Positions 56,081 to 64,000 of a stretch of DNA of 64,000 bases are shown here, one piece after another. A program made the position numbers and the translations under genes. Source of the stretch: Hoylesella buccalis ATCC 35310 (GTDB lineage: Bacteria > Bacteroidota > Bacteroidia > Bacteroidales > Bacteroidaceae); contig NZ_CP102287.1 in assembly GCF_025151385.1 (NCBI RefSeq), positions 3,224,001 through 3,288,000 on the forward strand, in the 5' to 3' direction. Each line of letters opens with the position of its first letter. The stretch's first letter is position 1. The notes beneath the pieces are model-generated. The model did not search any database and had not been told where the DNA came from. It saw only the letters and a list, made by a program, of their open reading frames with translations.

Positions 56081-57541
56081 ATGAAACAAAGAATGAAGTT
56101 ATTGGCAGGTGCCAGCTTGATGTTGGGCCTGTCTGCAAATGGTGCAATGGCCTACACAATGACTGCTGAAAGCACAGCCATCGTGGCTGCTGCCGACAAC
56201 ACCAAGTTAGTAACCCAGCGTCCCCCTATGGCAGAACGTTTGTTCGTTTCCAACGCTGTTGAAAAGAAAATTAAGGAAGTACGCAAGCTGTTGAAGGGCA
56301 ATCCCTACCTGGCTTGGATGTTCGAGAATTGTTTTCCCAACACCTTAGATACCACAGTCCACTTTGACGGCAAAGATGATACCTTCGTCTACACAGGCGA
56401 TATTCACGCCATGTGGTTGCGTGATTCAGCTGCGCAGGTGTGGCCATATGTTCAATTGGCCAACAAAGATCCTAAGCTGAAAGCCATGTTGCGCGGTACC
56501 ATTCTACGTCAATTGAAATGTATCAACATCGATCCCTACGCCAATGCTTTCAACATGGGACCGACGGGGGGCGAGTGGCAGAGCGACTTGACAGACATGA
56601 AACCCGAACTGCATGAGCGCAAATACGAGATTGATTCGCTATGTTATCCGCTCCGCTTGGCTTACCACTATTGGCAAGTAACTGGTGACGACTCTGTTTT
56701 TGGCCCCGAATGGATAGAGGCCATGAAGAATATCTTGAAGACGTTCCACGAACAGCAACGCAAGAATGGGGTAGGACCGTACAAATTCCAACGCAAGACC
56801 GAGCGACAATTGGACACCGTGTCAAACGACGGATTGGGAAACCCTGTGAAGCCAGTTGGACTTATTGCCTCATTCTTCCGCCCGTCAGACGACGCTACCA
56901 CCTTTTTGTTCCTTGTTCCGTCCAATTTCATGGCGGTTTCTTCACTTCGCAAGGCTGCTGAGATTCTGACAAAGGTAAACAAGAACACTGTTTTGGCCAG
57001 CCAATGTACCGCTTTGGCCGATGAGGTGGCAGCTGCTTTACAGAAATATGCAGTACACAACCACCCCAAATATGGTAAGATTTATGCTTTTGAGGTTGAT
57101 GGCTTCGGCAACCAGTTGCTCATGGACGATGCCAATGTGCCCAGTTTGTTGGGCATGGCTTACCTGGGTGATGTAGACGTGAACGACCCTATTTACCAGA
57201 ACACGCGTCGCTTTGTGTGGAGCGAGGACAATCCTTATTTCTTCAAGGGCGCAGCGGGAGAAGGTGTTGGTGGACCGCATACTGGATATGACATGATTTG
57301 GCCAATGACCATTATGATGAAAGCCTTTACCAGCAACAACGACGCTGAAATCAAAGAATGTATCGAACAGCTCATGCGTACCGATGCCGGATTGGGCTTC
57401 ATGCACGAGTCTTTCCATAAAAACGATGCCACAAAATTCACTCGTTCGTGGTTTGCTTGGCAGAACACGCTCTTCGGTGAACTGATTATCAAGCTTCTTG
57501 ACGACGGCAAACTAAACGTATTGTTGAGTGCGAAACGATAA
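56081..57541 (+). CDS. GH125-family exo-alpha-1,6-mannosidase
   Basis: The 486-residue GH125 enzyme has a signal peptide (about 1-25) and the family blocks FVYTGDIHAMWLRDSAAQVW (106-121), FNMGPTGGEWQSDLTDM, HERKYEIDSLCYPLRLAYHYW and DDANVPSLLGMAYLG, and ends near RSWFAWQNTLFGELI. These enzymes remove non-reducing alpha-1,6-mannose from N-glycan or yeast mannan. With GH92 (59239-61569) and GH18 (30316-31335) in the same window, N-glycan breakdown is likely. The gene is transcribed alone, without SusCD beside it. The acid is probably the Asp of EIDSLC and the base is not pinned down. Confidence 0.92.
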   Translation: MKQRMKLLAGASLMLGLSANGAMAYTMTAESTAIVAAADNTKLVTQRPPMAERLFVSNAVEKKIKEVRKLLKGNPYLAWMFENCFPNTLDTTVHFDGKDDTFVYTGDIHAMWLRDSAAQVWPYVQLANKDPKLKAMLRGTILRQLKCINIDPYANAFNMGPTGGEWQSDLTDMKPELHERKYEIDSLCYPLRLAYHYWQVTGDDSVFGPEWIEAMKNILKTFHEQQRKNGVGPYKFQRKTERQLDTVSNDGLGNPVKPVGLIASFFRPSDDATTFLFLVPSNFMAVSSLRKAAEILTKVNKNTVLASQCTALADEVAAALQKYAVHNHPKYGKIYAFEVDGFGNQLLMDDANVPSLLGMAYLGDVDVNDPIYQNTRRFVWSEDNPYFFKGAAGEGVGGPHTGYDMIWPMTIMMKAFTSNNDAEIKECIEQLMRTDAGLGFMHESFHKNDATKFTRSWFAWQNTLFGELIIKLLDDGKLNVLLSAKR

Positions 57542-57570
57542 TCAGAACAACTTTTTATATCTCACTTTCG

Positions 57571-57607
57571 TGCCGGGTTCCATTAAGGTGGCCCGGCATT
57601 CGTTTTT
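57571..57607 (+). terminator. GH125 terminator
   Basis: TGCCGGG at 57571-57577 pairs with CCCGGCA at 57592-57598, followed by TTCGTTTTT. The 3' arm region also belongs to GGCATTCGTT (57595-57604), which has an exact complement AACGAATGCC at 57661-57670, so an alternative fold exists. Confidence 0.65.
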
Positions 57608-57719
57608 CATACCGTTCCCCATTGTTTGGAACGTTTGTTTGTTCAGACGGTTGTGCGCTTAACGAATGCCGCAACAAGAAGAATAAATCTTTTCTTTCTT
57701 GATTATCACGGATATTGCT

Positions 57720-57727
57720 TACTTTTG
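57720..57727 (+). promoter_or_regulatory. Promoter -7 box before the GT2 gene
   Basis: TACTTTTG, with CTTG 18 bases upstream. The spacer is a little short, so the call is tentative. Confidence 0.4.
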
Positions 57728-57734
57728 CCAAACG

Positions 57735-57848
57735 ATGAAAAAAGAAAAAAACATCGAACATCTTTCCGCCGACTCATGCGGTACAAGTGGGATTATGTTA
57801 GATATAACATGGTTCACTTTGTTGTTCAGGCCCAGACCTGGAATGTAA
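57735..57848 (+). CDS. Doubtful 37-residue open frame before the GT2 gene
   Basis: ATG 57735 to TAA 57848 encodes a short peptide beginning MKKEKNIEHLSADSCG. No family is recognised. It begins about 8 bases after the -7 box, so it could be a leader peptide of the glycosyltransferase message, or chance. Confidence 0.25.
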   Translation: MKKEKNIEHLSADSCGTSGIMLDITWFTLLFRPRPGM

Positions 57849-57891
57849 AAATAGGTATTAAAAATTAATTCACCAGACCTGATTAAAGAAG

Positions 57892-58785
57892 ATGTTGCTG
57901 TCTGTCATCATCCCCGTTTACAATGTAGAACACACCCTTGAAAGGTGTGTGCAGAGTGTGTTGACTCAGAATGTTCCTGATATGGAAGTCATCTTGGTGG
58001 ATGATGGGTCGACAGATGGCTCGGCTGCTCTCTGTGATACTTATCGCAACACAAAGAATATCACTGTTATCCATCAAGACAATGCGGGCCTCTCTGCGGC
58101 ACGAAACACGGGGTTAACGGTGGCACAAGGCAGGTATGTCACTTTTGTTGACTCGGATGATTACTTGGATGCCGACCTTTATCCCTCGCTGATGAAGGTA
58201 TTACAGGCGGATGCCGATATCGACTTGTTGGAATATTCGTTTGTCAGAGACGATGGAAAGAGCGTGGAAACGCATACGCTCCACGACAAGTGTTATCACG
58301 ACGTGTGGCGCTATTGGTTCGAAGCCAAGGCATATCTGCATGGTTTCGCCTGTAATAAAATATTCAAACGAGCTCTGTTTGACACCATCCAGTTTCCAGT
58401 TGGTCGTAAATTTGAGGACGTTTTTGTGCTGCCACAGCTGTTAGGTAAGGTTCACTGTGTTCGTACCACTCCTATCGGGTTTTACCAATATACCTATAAT
58501 AAGAACGGTATAACGGCTCGGGCGCAGGGCAACGAATGGAAAGACCTGTTGCAAGCGCATCTCAACGTATTGGAAAACACGGCTCTTCAAGCCTGCGAAG
58601 GCTTTGGCGCTTACTATGCCCATGTGTTGAATGTTCAGTTGCATACCTACGAATTGACGGGCAATGTGAACGACATCCAGCTTCCCACACTTCCCTTTTA
58701 CGGCACCCTGAAATTAAAACTGCTTCGTCTTTTTGGCATGAGACGCCTGTGCATGTTACATCGCTGCCTGCACCAGTTACTGTAA
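57892..58785 (+). CDS. GT2-family glycosyltransferase
   Basis: The 297-residue cytoplasmic enzyme starts with the GT2 nucleotide-sugar-binding core (MLLSVIIPVYNVEHTLERC, EVILVDDGSTDGS) and has the metal motif DSDD at about 86-89 (FVDSDDYLDADLY). The acceptor part (HGFACNKIFKR, KFEDVFVLPQLL) is usual for EpsJ/WcaA-like sugar transferases of capsule or O-antigen pathways. It stands alone, without other glycan-assembly genes, and there is no membrane segment. The sugar donor cannot be inferred. Confidence 0.9.
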   Translation: MLLSVIIPVYNVEHTLERCVQSVLTQNVPDMEVILVDDGSTDGSAALCDTYRNTKNITVIHQDNAGLSAARNTGLTVAQGRYVTFVDSDDYLDADLYPSLMKVLQADADIDLLEYSFVRDDGKSVETHTLHDKCYHDVWRYWFEAKAYLHGFACNKIFKRALFDTIQFPVGRKFEDVFVLPQLLGKVHCVRTTPIGFYQYTYNKNGITARAQGNEWKDLLQAHLNVLENTALQACEGFGAYYAHVLNVQLHTYELTGNVNDIQLPTLPFYGTLKLKLLRLFGMRRLCMLHRCLHQLL

Positions 58786-58828
58786 AGCAGCAACTCAGCC
58801 TGTAGATTGACTGAAAAACAAGATGTAC

Positions 58829-58920
58829 GTTGATGATGAATTTTCTTGACATCAAGGCTTTTGATAGCTGACGAATTTGCCAACTACGATGCATTTTTTC
58901 GGCAAATTTCTACGTTGATA
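58829..58920 (+). repeat. Dispersed element, copy 1 (left of GH92)
   Basis: The segment shares long stretches with 62133-62229 read on the other strand, including TGATGATGAATTTTCTTGAC. A hairpin pairs ATTTGCC with GGCAAAT (about 58874-58917). It lies in the gap between the GT2 and GH92 genes; the rest of that gap shows only the GH92 promoter. Confidence 0.65.
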
Positions 58921-59175
58921 GTTTTCAAGAGCCGTTTTAAGGGTAAAAAAACAGATAAAATATTTTATAATTCTGTAGAACGTGATGAATTAGATTCCGC
59001 TCTTCACAAATAGACTAATTAAATCACTTCATGCAGGGCAGGTTTCATAAAATCTTGCCAGATGCAGAATAGACACATCGAGCGCAACAGTAAGTTCGTT
59101 GCAATCGATGACGGATAGACAATGAATGGTATTGGTTGGGCACATCCAACGTAAAAGTGAATAAATGATAACGCA

Positions 59176-59207
59176 TTTGCCTGTTCCTGTTTTTTGTTGT
59201 AAATTTG
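59176..59207 (+). promoter_or_regulatory. Promoter of the GH92 gene
   Basis: TTTG at 59176-59179, exact 20-base spacer, TAAATTTG at 59200-59207. Start near 59214, giving a leader of about 25 bases. Confidence 0.78.
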
Positions 59208-59238
59208 CCATACTAATAACACTAACTAAATAAATAAT

Positions 59239-61569
59239 ATGAACATCATTAAAACGTGTCTGTCTGCACTCGCACTGGTTACTGCCATGAATGCAAGTGC
59301 ACTTGACAAACTAGACCCCGTAGATTATGTGAACCCTTTGGTGGGTACCCTGTCCAAGGTTTCCCTCTCAACAGGTAATACCTATCCGGCCATCGCCCTG
59401 CCATGGGGCATGAATTTCTGGATGCCTCAAACAGGTAAGATGGGAGATGGATGGGCTTATGTTTATACAGCCGACAAACTTCGCGGATTTAAGCAAACGC
59501 ATCAACCCAGTCCATGGATCAACGATTACGGACAGTTTGCCATCATGCCCATCACCGGCAAGCCGGTATTCAATGAAGACGAACGCGCCAGTTGGTTCTC
59601 ACACAAGGCCGAAGTGGCCAAACCCTATTACTATCGCGTCTATCTGGCTGACCACGACGTGGTGACGGAATTGACTCCGACAGAGCGGGCCGTCATGTTC
59701 AGGTTCACATTCCCTGACACCGACCAGTCGTATGTGGTAGTAGATGCCCTCGACCGCGGGTCTTCTGTGAAGATTATTCCTTCAGAAAACAAGATTATTG
59801 GATACACTACTCGCAACAGTGGGGGCGTACCCGACAATTTCAAGAATTATTTTGTCATCAAGTTTGACAAGCCTTTCACATACAAAGCTGCTGTGGCCGA
59901 TGGTCAAATCAAGCAAGGAACCACGGAAGCAACGGTCAATCACGCTGGTGCCATCATCGGCTTCAAGACCAAACGAGGCGAACAAGTGCATGCCCGTATC
60001 GCCTCTTCTTTCATCAGTCCAGAGCAAGCAGAACTCAACTTGCAGGAGCTGGGCAACTCGTCGTTCGAACAAATCAAGGCACAGGGCCGACAGACTTGGA
60101 ACAAAACGTTGAGCCGAATTGAGGTGGAAGATAAAAATGTAGACCATTTGCGTACCTTCTACTCATGTCTTTACCGCTCTGTATTGTTCCCACGCAGTTT
60201 CTACGAGAAAGATGCCAATGGAAAAATCGTCCATTACAGTCCGTACAACGGCAAGGTGTTGCCAGGTTACATGTTTACCGACACAGGCTTCTGGGACACG
60301 TTCCGCTGTTTGTTCCCCATGCTCAACCTCATCTATCCGTCCATGAACGTCAAGATGCAAGAGGGTTTGGCCAATGCTTATCTCGAGAGTGGGTTCCTGC
60401 CAGAGTGGGCAAGTCCTGGCCATCGCGGCTGCATGGTGGGCAACAACTCGGCATCTGTCGTGGCAGACGCTTACCTGAAAGGTCTGCGTGGTTACGATGC
60501 TGAAACGTTGTGGAAAGCCGTGACGCATGGTGCCAACGCGGTTCACCCAAAGGTTAGCTCAACGGGTCGCTTGGGATGGGAGTATTACAACAAATTGGGT
60601 TATGTGCCTTACGACGTGAAGATTAATGAGAACGTGGCTCGTACCTTGGAGTATGCCTACGATGACTGGTGCATCTATCAGTTTGGTAAGTCGCTGGGTA
60701 AGTCTGAAAAAGAACTGGCTCAGTACAAGAAGAACGCCATGAACTATAAGAACGTATTCGATAAGGAAACCAACTTGATGCGCGGTCGCAATCAGGATGG
60801 TAAGTTCCAGACACCGTTCAGTCCCTTAAAGTGGGGTGATGCGTTTACAGAAGGCAATTCCTGGCATTACTCTTGGTCCGTATTCCACGACCCACAGGGC
60901 TTGATCAACCTCATGGGAGACAAGGAAACCTTCGTCCAAATGCTCGATTCAGTCTTTAATGTTCCGCCCTTGTTCGATGACAGTTACTACGGAGGCGTTA
61001 TCCATGAGATTCGCGAAATGCAAATTATGAACATGGGTAACTATGCCCATGGCAACCAGCCCATCCAGCATATGATTTACATGTACAACTATGCTGGGCA
61101 GCCTTGGAAGGCTCAATACTGGATTCGCGAGGTGATGGACAAGCTCTACACGGCTCATGCCGATGGCTATTGCGGTGATGAGGACAACGGACAAACCTCT
61201 GCTTGGTATGTCTTCTCGGCCATGGGTTTCTATCCCGTTTGTCCAGGTGCCAACCAGTATGTCATTGGTACACCTTACTTTGACAAGATGACCCTGCATT
61301 TGGAGAACGGCAAGACCATGACCATCACGGCGCAAAACTGTAGTCAAGAGAACAAATACATCCAGTCGTTGAGCGTCAACGGCACGCCTTCCACCAAGAA
61401 CTTCTTCACGCACGACCAGTTGATGCGGGGCGGCAACATCCAGTATGTCATGGGTAGTACCCCCAATAAGCAGCGTGGCATCAGCGACAGTGACGCTCCT
61501 TATTCGTTCACGAAAGAACTGACCGCAACGAAAAGCGTGAAAAGTAAGAAAAGCAGACGTCGCAGATAA
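59239..61569 (+). CDS. GH92-family alpha-mannosidase
   Basis: The 776-residue exo-alpha-mannosidase (calcium-dependent, inverting) has a signal peptide (TAMNASA, about 21), then the GH92 start block VDYVNPLVGT and GNTYPAIALPWGMNFW. Later come LPGYMFTDTGFWDTFRCLFPM, the ESGFLPEWASPGHRGCMVG region, YGGVIHEIREMQIM and the C-terminal signature GDEDNGQTSAWYVFSAMGF at about 645-665. GH92 enzymes remove alpha-1,2, 1,3, 1,4 or 1,6 mannose from N-glycans; which linkage is not clear. The C-terminal tail is basic (KSKKSRRRR). Its own promoter and terminator make it a single-gene unit flanked by an inverted pair of dispersed repeats. Confidence 0.94.
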   Translation: MNIIKTCLSALALVTAMNASALDKLDPVDYVNPLVGTLSKVSLSTGNTYPAIALPWGMNFWMPQTGKMGDGWAYVYTADKLRGFKQTHQPSPWINDYGQFAIMPITGKPVFNEDERASWFSHKAEVAKPYYYRVYLADHDVVTELTPTERAVMFRFTFPDTDQSYVVVDALDRGSSVKIIPSENKIIGYTTRNSGGVPDNFKNYFVIKFDKPFTYKAAVADGQIKQGTTEATVNHAGAIIGFKTKRGEQVHARIASSFISPEQAELNLQELGNSSFEQIKAQGRQTWNKTLSRIEVEDKNVDHLRTFYSCLYRSVLFPRSFYEKDANGKIVHYSPYNGKVLPGYMFTDTGFWDTFRCLFPMLNLIYPSMNVKMQEGLANAYLESGFLPEWASPGHRGCMVGNNSASVVADAYLKGLRGYDAETLWKAVTHGANAVHPKVSSTGRLGWEYYNKLGYVPYDVKINENVARTLEYAYDDWCIYQFGKSLGKSEKELAQYKKNAMNYKNVFDKETNLMRGRNQDGKFQTPFSPLKWGDAFTEGNSWHYSWSVFHDPQGLINLMGDKETFVQMLDSVFNVPPLFDDSYYGGVIHEIREMQIMNMGNYAHGNQPIQHMIYMYNYAGQPWKAQYWIREVMDKLYTAHADGYCGDEDNGQTSAWYVFSAMGFYPVCPGANQYVIGTPYFDKMTLHLENGKTMTITAQNCSQENKYIQSLSVNGTPSTKNFFTHDQLMRGGNIQYVMGSTPNKQRGISDSDAPYSFTKELTATKSVKSKKSRRRR

Positions 61570-61614
61570 GCGAGTGTGAACATTCATCGTCTGAATGGCG
61601 TTGATTGAGAAGAT

Positions 61615-61668
61615 AAATTTAAAGGCTGGCTCTAACCGCATAATGGGTTAAGGCCAGCCTTTAAATTT
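61615..61668 (+). terminator. GH92 terminator
   Basis: 16-bp perfect stem (61615-61630 with 61653-61668), with an inner TAACC/GGTTA pair. AT-rich outer bases substitute for a U-run. Confidence 0.75.
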
Positions 61669-61947
61669 ATAAGCAGCGCAATTCCTGGATGCGCCAACTT
61701 GTAAATGAGGTCGGATGGTTGAGAAGGTTGTTTGCATTTCCTTGCCACACGCTCTTTGTGCTATTTGATGTGTGTTGATGTATGATTTACCACGTTCCGT
61801 ACAAATTACGTCACAACGTAATTGTAAAATATTTCGTCTGTTTTTTGCCCTTAAAACGGCACATGAAAACTTTCAATCTGGAAAAAATCAATAGGCAGAC
61901 GCGGAGCAAACAGGAGTTTGGTTTGCCAAGAAAAAAAGGATTTTTCC

Positions 61948-62079
61948 GCAAAAGCATGGAGATAACATCCTTAGAAGCATCCTATTGGTGGGCAATCTAC
62001 ATGCTGTTGCACCCCAAAAGCATGCATATTGATCCCCTAACTCAATGCTTTTGACCTAAAAAGAAGTTGAAAATAGATC
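61948..62079 (+). repeat. 22-bp period array, six units, variant core
   Basis: Units start at 61948, 61970, 61992, 62014, 62036 and 62058. Several share AAAGCATG or CAATGCTTTTG and keep ATG near the middle. Similarity between units is moderate, but the 22-base phase holds. Confidence 0.6.
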
Positions 62080-62132
62080 AAAAACGACGTGGGGAAAGTG
62101 TAATGTGTTGTCTGTTAGTCGTATACAAAAGT

Positions 62133-62229
62133 ATCAAATGCTTGGCGTATTTGCCGCAAGATGCATCGTTGTTCGCAAATACGCCAGCTATGAAGAGATT
62201 CGATGTCAAGAAAATTCATCATCATTGAC
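62133..62229 (-). repeat. Dispersed element, copy 2 (right of GH92)
   Basis: Inverted relative to 58829-58920. The stem here is GGCGTATTTGC/GCAAATACGCC, 11 bp perfect; copy 1 has a different but still paired stem, which suggests selection on the fold. Confidence 0.65.
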
Positions 62230-62379
62230 GGTTGTTAGTTGCTCATCTCCAACAACGTTTCATGATGATGAATCCTATGTACGCTGTGTCTTTTCAAACA
62301 GGCTTTGATGAAAGTTTACCTACATTCGGGATGGCATACCATGGTGACATGACGTACGAAAGTAAACGGTGGCTTGTGT

Positions 62380-63309
62380 TTATTTAACCAACACTTTTTG
62401 TCCATTGACAATCACAACACCACTTGGTACGTTAAATCGTACGATCCCAGCATTCATTGGCTGAGTGATTATCCTTTTTCCGGTAAGATCACAAACATTG
62501 ATTATGGCTTTTTCAGCACTCACAACTACCAGTTGACCCTTGGCATCACTATAAGCATTAGTCTTCAAGCCTGCTGTAAGATTATGAATAGCGGTGGGAA
62601 TTATTTCCTTAATGTATTTAAAATGATTCCAGCCGAAGGTTAGTTTATAGGCGTCTACAGTTCCTTGAGGAACATATAAAACCCTTTCACCATAGTCATT
62701 GTCGTCAAATAAGGTGTATACTTCTTCTCCGTCAAGGTATCCTTTTTTGATTTCAGGAGGTGTTTGACTTAAAGAATAAACGGTAGTAAGTTGGGGATTC
62801 CCTTCAAATGCATATCCCCCGATAAGAGTTACATTCTCTGGTATGGTTACTTTGGTAAATTTCAAATTTTTGTCAAAGCAATAATTGCCGATGGTTTTCA
62901 GGCTTTTAGGGAATTCCACTTCTTGCAATTCATAGCAGTTTCGGAAGCACCAGTGACCGATTTTCTTCACTGAATTGCCTAAGACCACCTTTTTCAAATT
63001 GGTGGAAGAGTCAAAGGCGTAATCACTGATGTTCACGATGCTGTTAGGCAATGTTACTGATACCAAATGGTCCAGCTCGGAGAAAGCGCTGGATCCGATT
63101 TCCTTCACAGGTAAACCTTTGACAGTTTCTGGAATCACAATGTCACCTGCGTAGGGTGCTTTAATAACAATTAAATACGTGCCTTTTTGGGAATATTTGT
63201 ACTTGATGCCGTCAACAATCACTGTTTTAGCGAGCCCGGCCATAGTTCCTAAGATGAGGAAGCACGAAATTAAAAATAATTTTGAATGGGAAAGTAATTG
63301 TTTGCTCAT
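62380..63309 (-). CDS. Secreted BspA-like leucine-rich-repeat protein
   Basis: The 309-residue protein has a signal peptide (GTMAGLAKT, about 28) and about five LRR_5/BspA-type repeats (IGSSAFSELDHLVSVTLPNS, IGHWCFRNCYELQEVEFPKS). A C-terminal T9SS-like module (VCDLTGKRIITQPMNAG, NGQKVLVK) follows. BspA-type proteins of oral Bacteroidales bind fibronectin or other bacteria. A promoter at 63409-63378 (- strand) precedes it by about 70 bases. It is unrelated in repeat type to the internalin-like protein at 53081. Confidence 0.84.
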   Translation of the reverse strand: MSKQLLSHSKLFLISCFLILGTMAGLAKTVIVDGIKYKYSQKGTYLIVIKAPYAGDIVIPETVKGLPVKEIGSSAFSELDHLVSVTLPNSIVNISDYAFDSSTNLKKVVLGNSVKKIGHWCFRNCYELQEVEFPKSLKTIGNYCFDKNLKFTKVTIPENVTLIGGYAFEGNPQLTTVYSLSQTPPEIKKGYLDGEEVYTLFDDNDYGERVLYVPQGTVDAYKLTFGWNHFKYIKEIIPTAIHNLTAGLKTNAYSDAKGQLVVVSAEKAIINVCDLTGKRIITQPMNAGIVRFNVPSGVVIVNGQKVLVK

Positions 63310-63377
63310 AAGAATAGGTTTTAAATATGAATAAAAAGTGAAATCTTCTATGTGGTTATAATTTCGTATTATAAACG

Positions 63378-63409
63378 CAAAGATAGTTAAAGTTTATCAA
63401 ACGCGCAAG
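63378..63409 (-). promoter_or_regulatory. Promoter of the BspA-like gene
   Basis: - strand: CTTG (63409-63406), 20-base spacer, TATCTTTG (63385-63378). Confidence 0.6.
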
Positions 63410-63501
63410 CATAAACGGAAGATGTTTGTTGTTTTCTCTTGAGCGATAGGAAGATGTAGCGTCAGTGAAGGGCTTGGGAACGGCAAAAAAGACTTAATTT
63501 A

Positions 63502-63533
63502 TTTGTCGTTCCCACCGCTTTACATTATCTTTG
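63502..63533 (+). promoter_or_regulatory. Promoter of the terminal lipoprotein gene
   Basis: TTTG at 63502-63505, exact 20-base spacer, TATCTTTG at 63526-63533. The leader to 63692 is about 150 bases and shows no other gene. Confidence 0.75.
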
Positions 63534-63691
63534 CAAGAGATAGAGAGCGAAACGAAAACAAAGACAGTCAATGGGCTTCACTGCGTGGTTGGCTGTGCGG
63601 TAGGCTATCTGATATATCAAAATTGTTGCATGCTTATCGGATCAACGGTAGGGCATTGCAACTATCTCGGCCCATAAAACGTCTTAATGGA

Positions 63692-64000
63692 ATGAAAAAA
63701 ATATTTGGAAACCCTTTTTTAATCGCTTTGATGCTTATTGCCTTCTTTGTGAGCAGTTGTGGCAACAGAGCCAAAAAAGATTTGAATCATCTGCTCATGG
63801 AGCTGGCGGGAACAGATCACACCATCGACCACGATGACTGGATGACACTCGAAAACTATTTAGATGGGCAGAAAGCAAACTTCCCAGAGTTCTATGATGA
63901 TGGAAAACTTGACGCAGATGAGGTGCGCGAATACATCGAAGAATTTTTCAGTCATCGCCGTGATGCCAAGAAAATCGACTTCTCTGGCATGGCAGTTGAG
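63692..64000 (+). CDS. Lipoprotein, partial (3' end beyond the window)
   Basis: ATG 63692 opens a frame that stays open to the last base (103 codons). It begins with a lipoprotein signal (LMLIAFFVSSCGNRAKK, Cys about 22). The visible mature part is acidic and helical (LLMELAGTDHTIDHDDW, LDADEVREYIEEFFSHRRD). No family is recognised from this piece. A clear promoter lies upstream, so this is probably the first gene of its unit. Confidence 0.8.
   Translation, partial: MKKIFGNPFLIALMLIAFFVSSCGNRAKKDLNHLLMELAGTDHTIDHDDWMTLENYLDGQKANFPEFYDDGKLDADEVREYIEEFFSHRRDAKKIDFSGMAVE

Larger units (their letters stand above)
61669..62379. other. Intergenic stretch with repeats, no gene recognised
   Basis: Short open frames here have no recognisable product. 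The stretch contains a 22-bp period array (61948-62079) and the second dispersed element (62133-62229). Confidence 0.6.

Noticed and set aside
61782..62054. 90-codon frame in the gap after GH92
   Set aside because: It contains part of the 22-bp array and has a composition unlike neighbouring genes.

Overview
The window reads as a chromosomal segment of a Bacteroidales bacterium, most likely a Prevotella or close relative. The grounds are three SusC/SusD pairs, two ECF sigma/FecR anti-sigma pairs, many promoters of the form TTTG-N19/21-TAnnTTTG, several secreted proteins with T9SS-like C-terminal modules, and a tmRNA whose tag reads GENNYALAA. The genus is an inference from these features; no rRNA gene is present.

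Layout. (1) 0-9.1 kb, + strand: SusC, SusD and three GH43 genes, an arabinan- or arabinoxylan-type polysaccharide utilisation locus (PUL). The third GH43 gene is interrupted by an in-frame TGA. (2) 9.3-19.5 kb, - strand: ECF sigma, FecR, SusC, SusD, then two endonuclease/exonuclease/phosphatase (EEP) fold proteins. One EEP domain looks active and two have lost the metal and catalytic residues. The locus is bracketed by two 129-bp direct repeats. (3) 19.7-24.8 kb: a CE1-type esterase, a DUF4623-like secreted protein and an NAGPA-type phosphodiester glycosidase. (4) 25-25.7 kb: tmRNA and a probable 193-bp MITE. (5) 25.8-28.8 kb, - strand: buk, ptb and a FimB/Mfa2-like lipoprotein. (6) 29.1-38.3 kb, - strand: a second sigma/FecR/SusC/SusD locus ending in a GH18 endo-glycosidase and a DUF1735/LamG surface protein. 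(7) 38.4-43.8 kb, - strand: an MFS transporter and a large glycosyltransferase/GalT-like/SpoIID fusion, separated by an inverted array of 10-bp repeats. (8) 44.8-52.3 kb, + strand: a housekeeping run rlmN, DUF4837, pdxA, a flippase-like membrane protein, a sigma54-type activator, LptE, a TPR protein, secG and tRNA-His. (9) 53-64 kb: an internalin-like LRR protein, a small lytic transglycosylase, GH125, a GT2, GH92, a BspA-like LRR protein and the start of a lipoprotein cut by the window edge.

How the genes fit together. The two sigma/FecR loci share one design: the sigma gene, a 27- or 35-base promoter-like site just before FecR, FecR, a hairpin, and a second copy of the same site with identical spacing before SusC. 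This suggests that each sigma factor drives its own anti-sigma gene and its own transporter operon after a trans-envelope signal through the STN domain of SusC. GH18 (N-glycan release), GH92 and GH125 (alpha-mannose removal) could together degrade high-mannose N-glycans although they lie in separate places.

The intergenic DNA is unusually structured. There are four arrays with a strict 22-bp period, 66-bp (3 x 22) duplications that include a promoter box, an inverted pair of about 95-bp elements around the GH92 gene, and the 10-bp arrays. These repeats, the sigma-site pairs and the dead EEP domains are the main candidates for undescribed biology. All functional calls come from reading the sequence; no database search was run.
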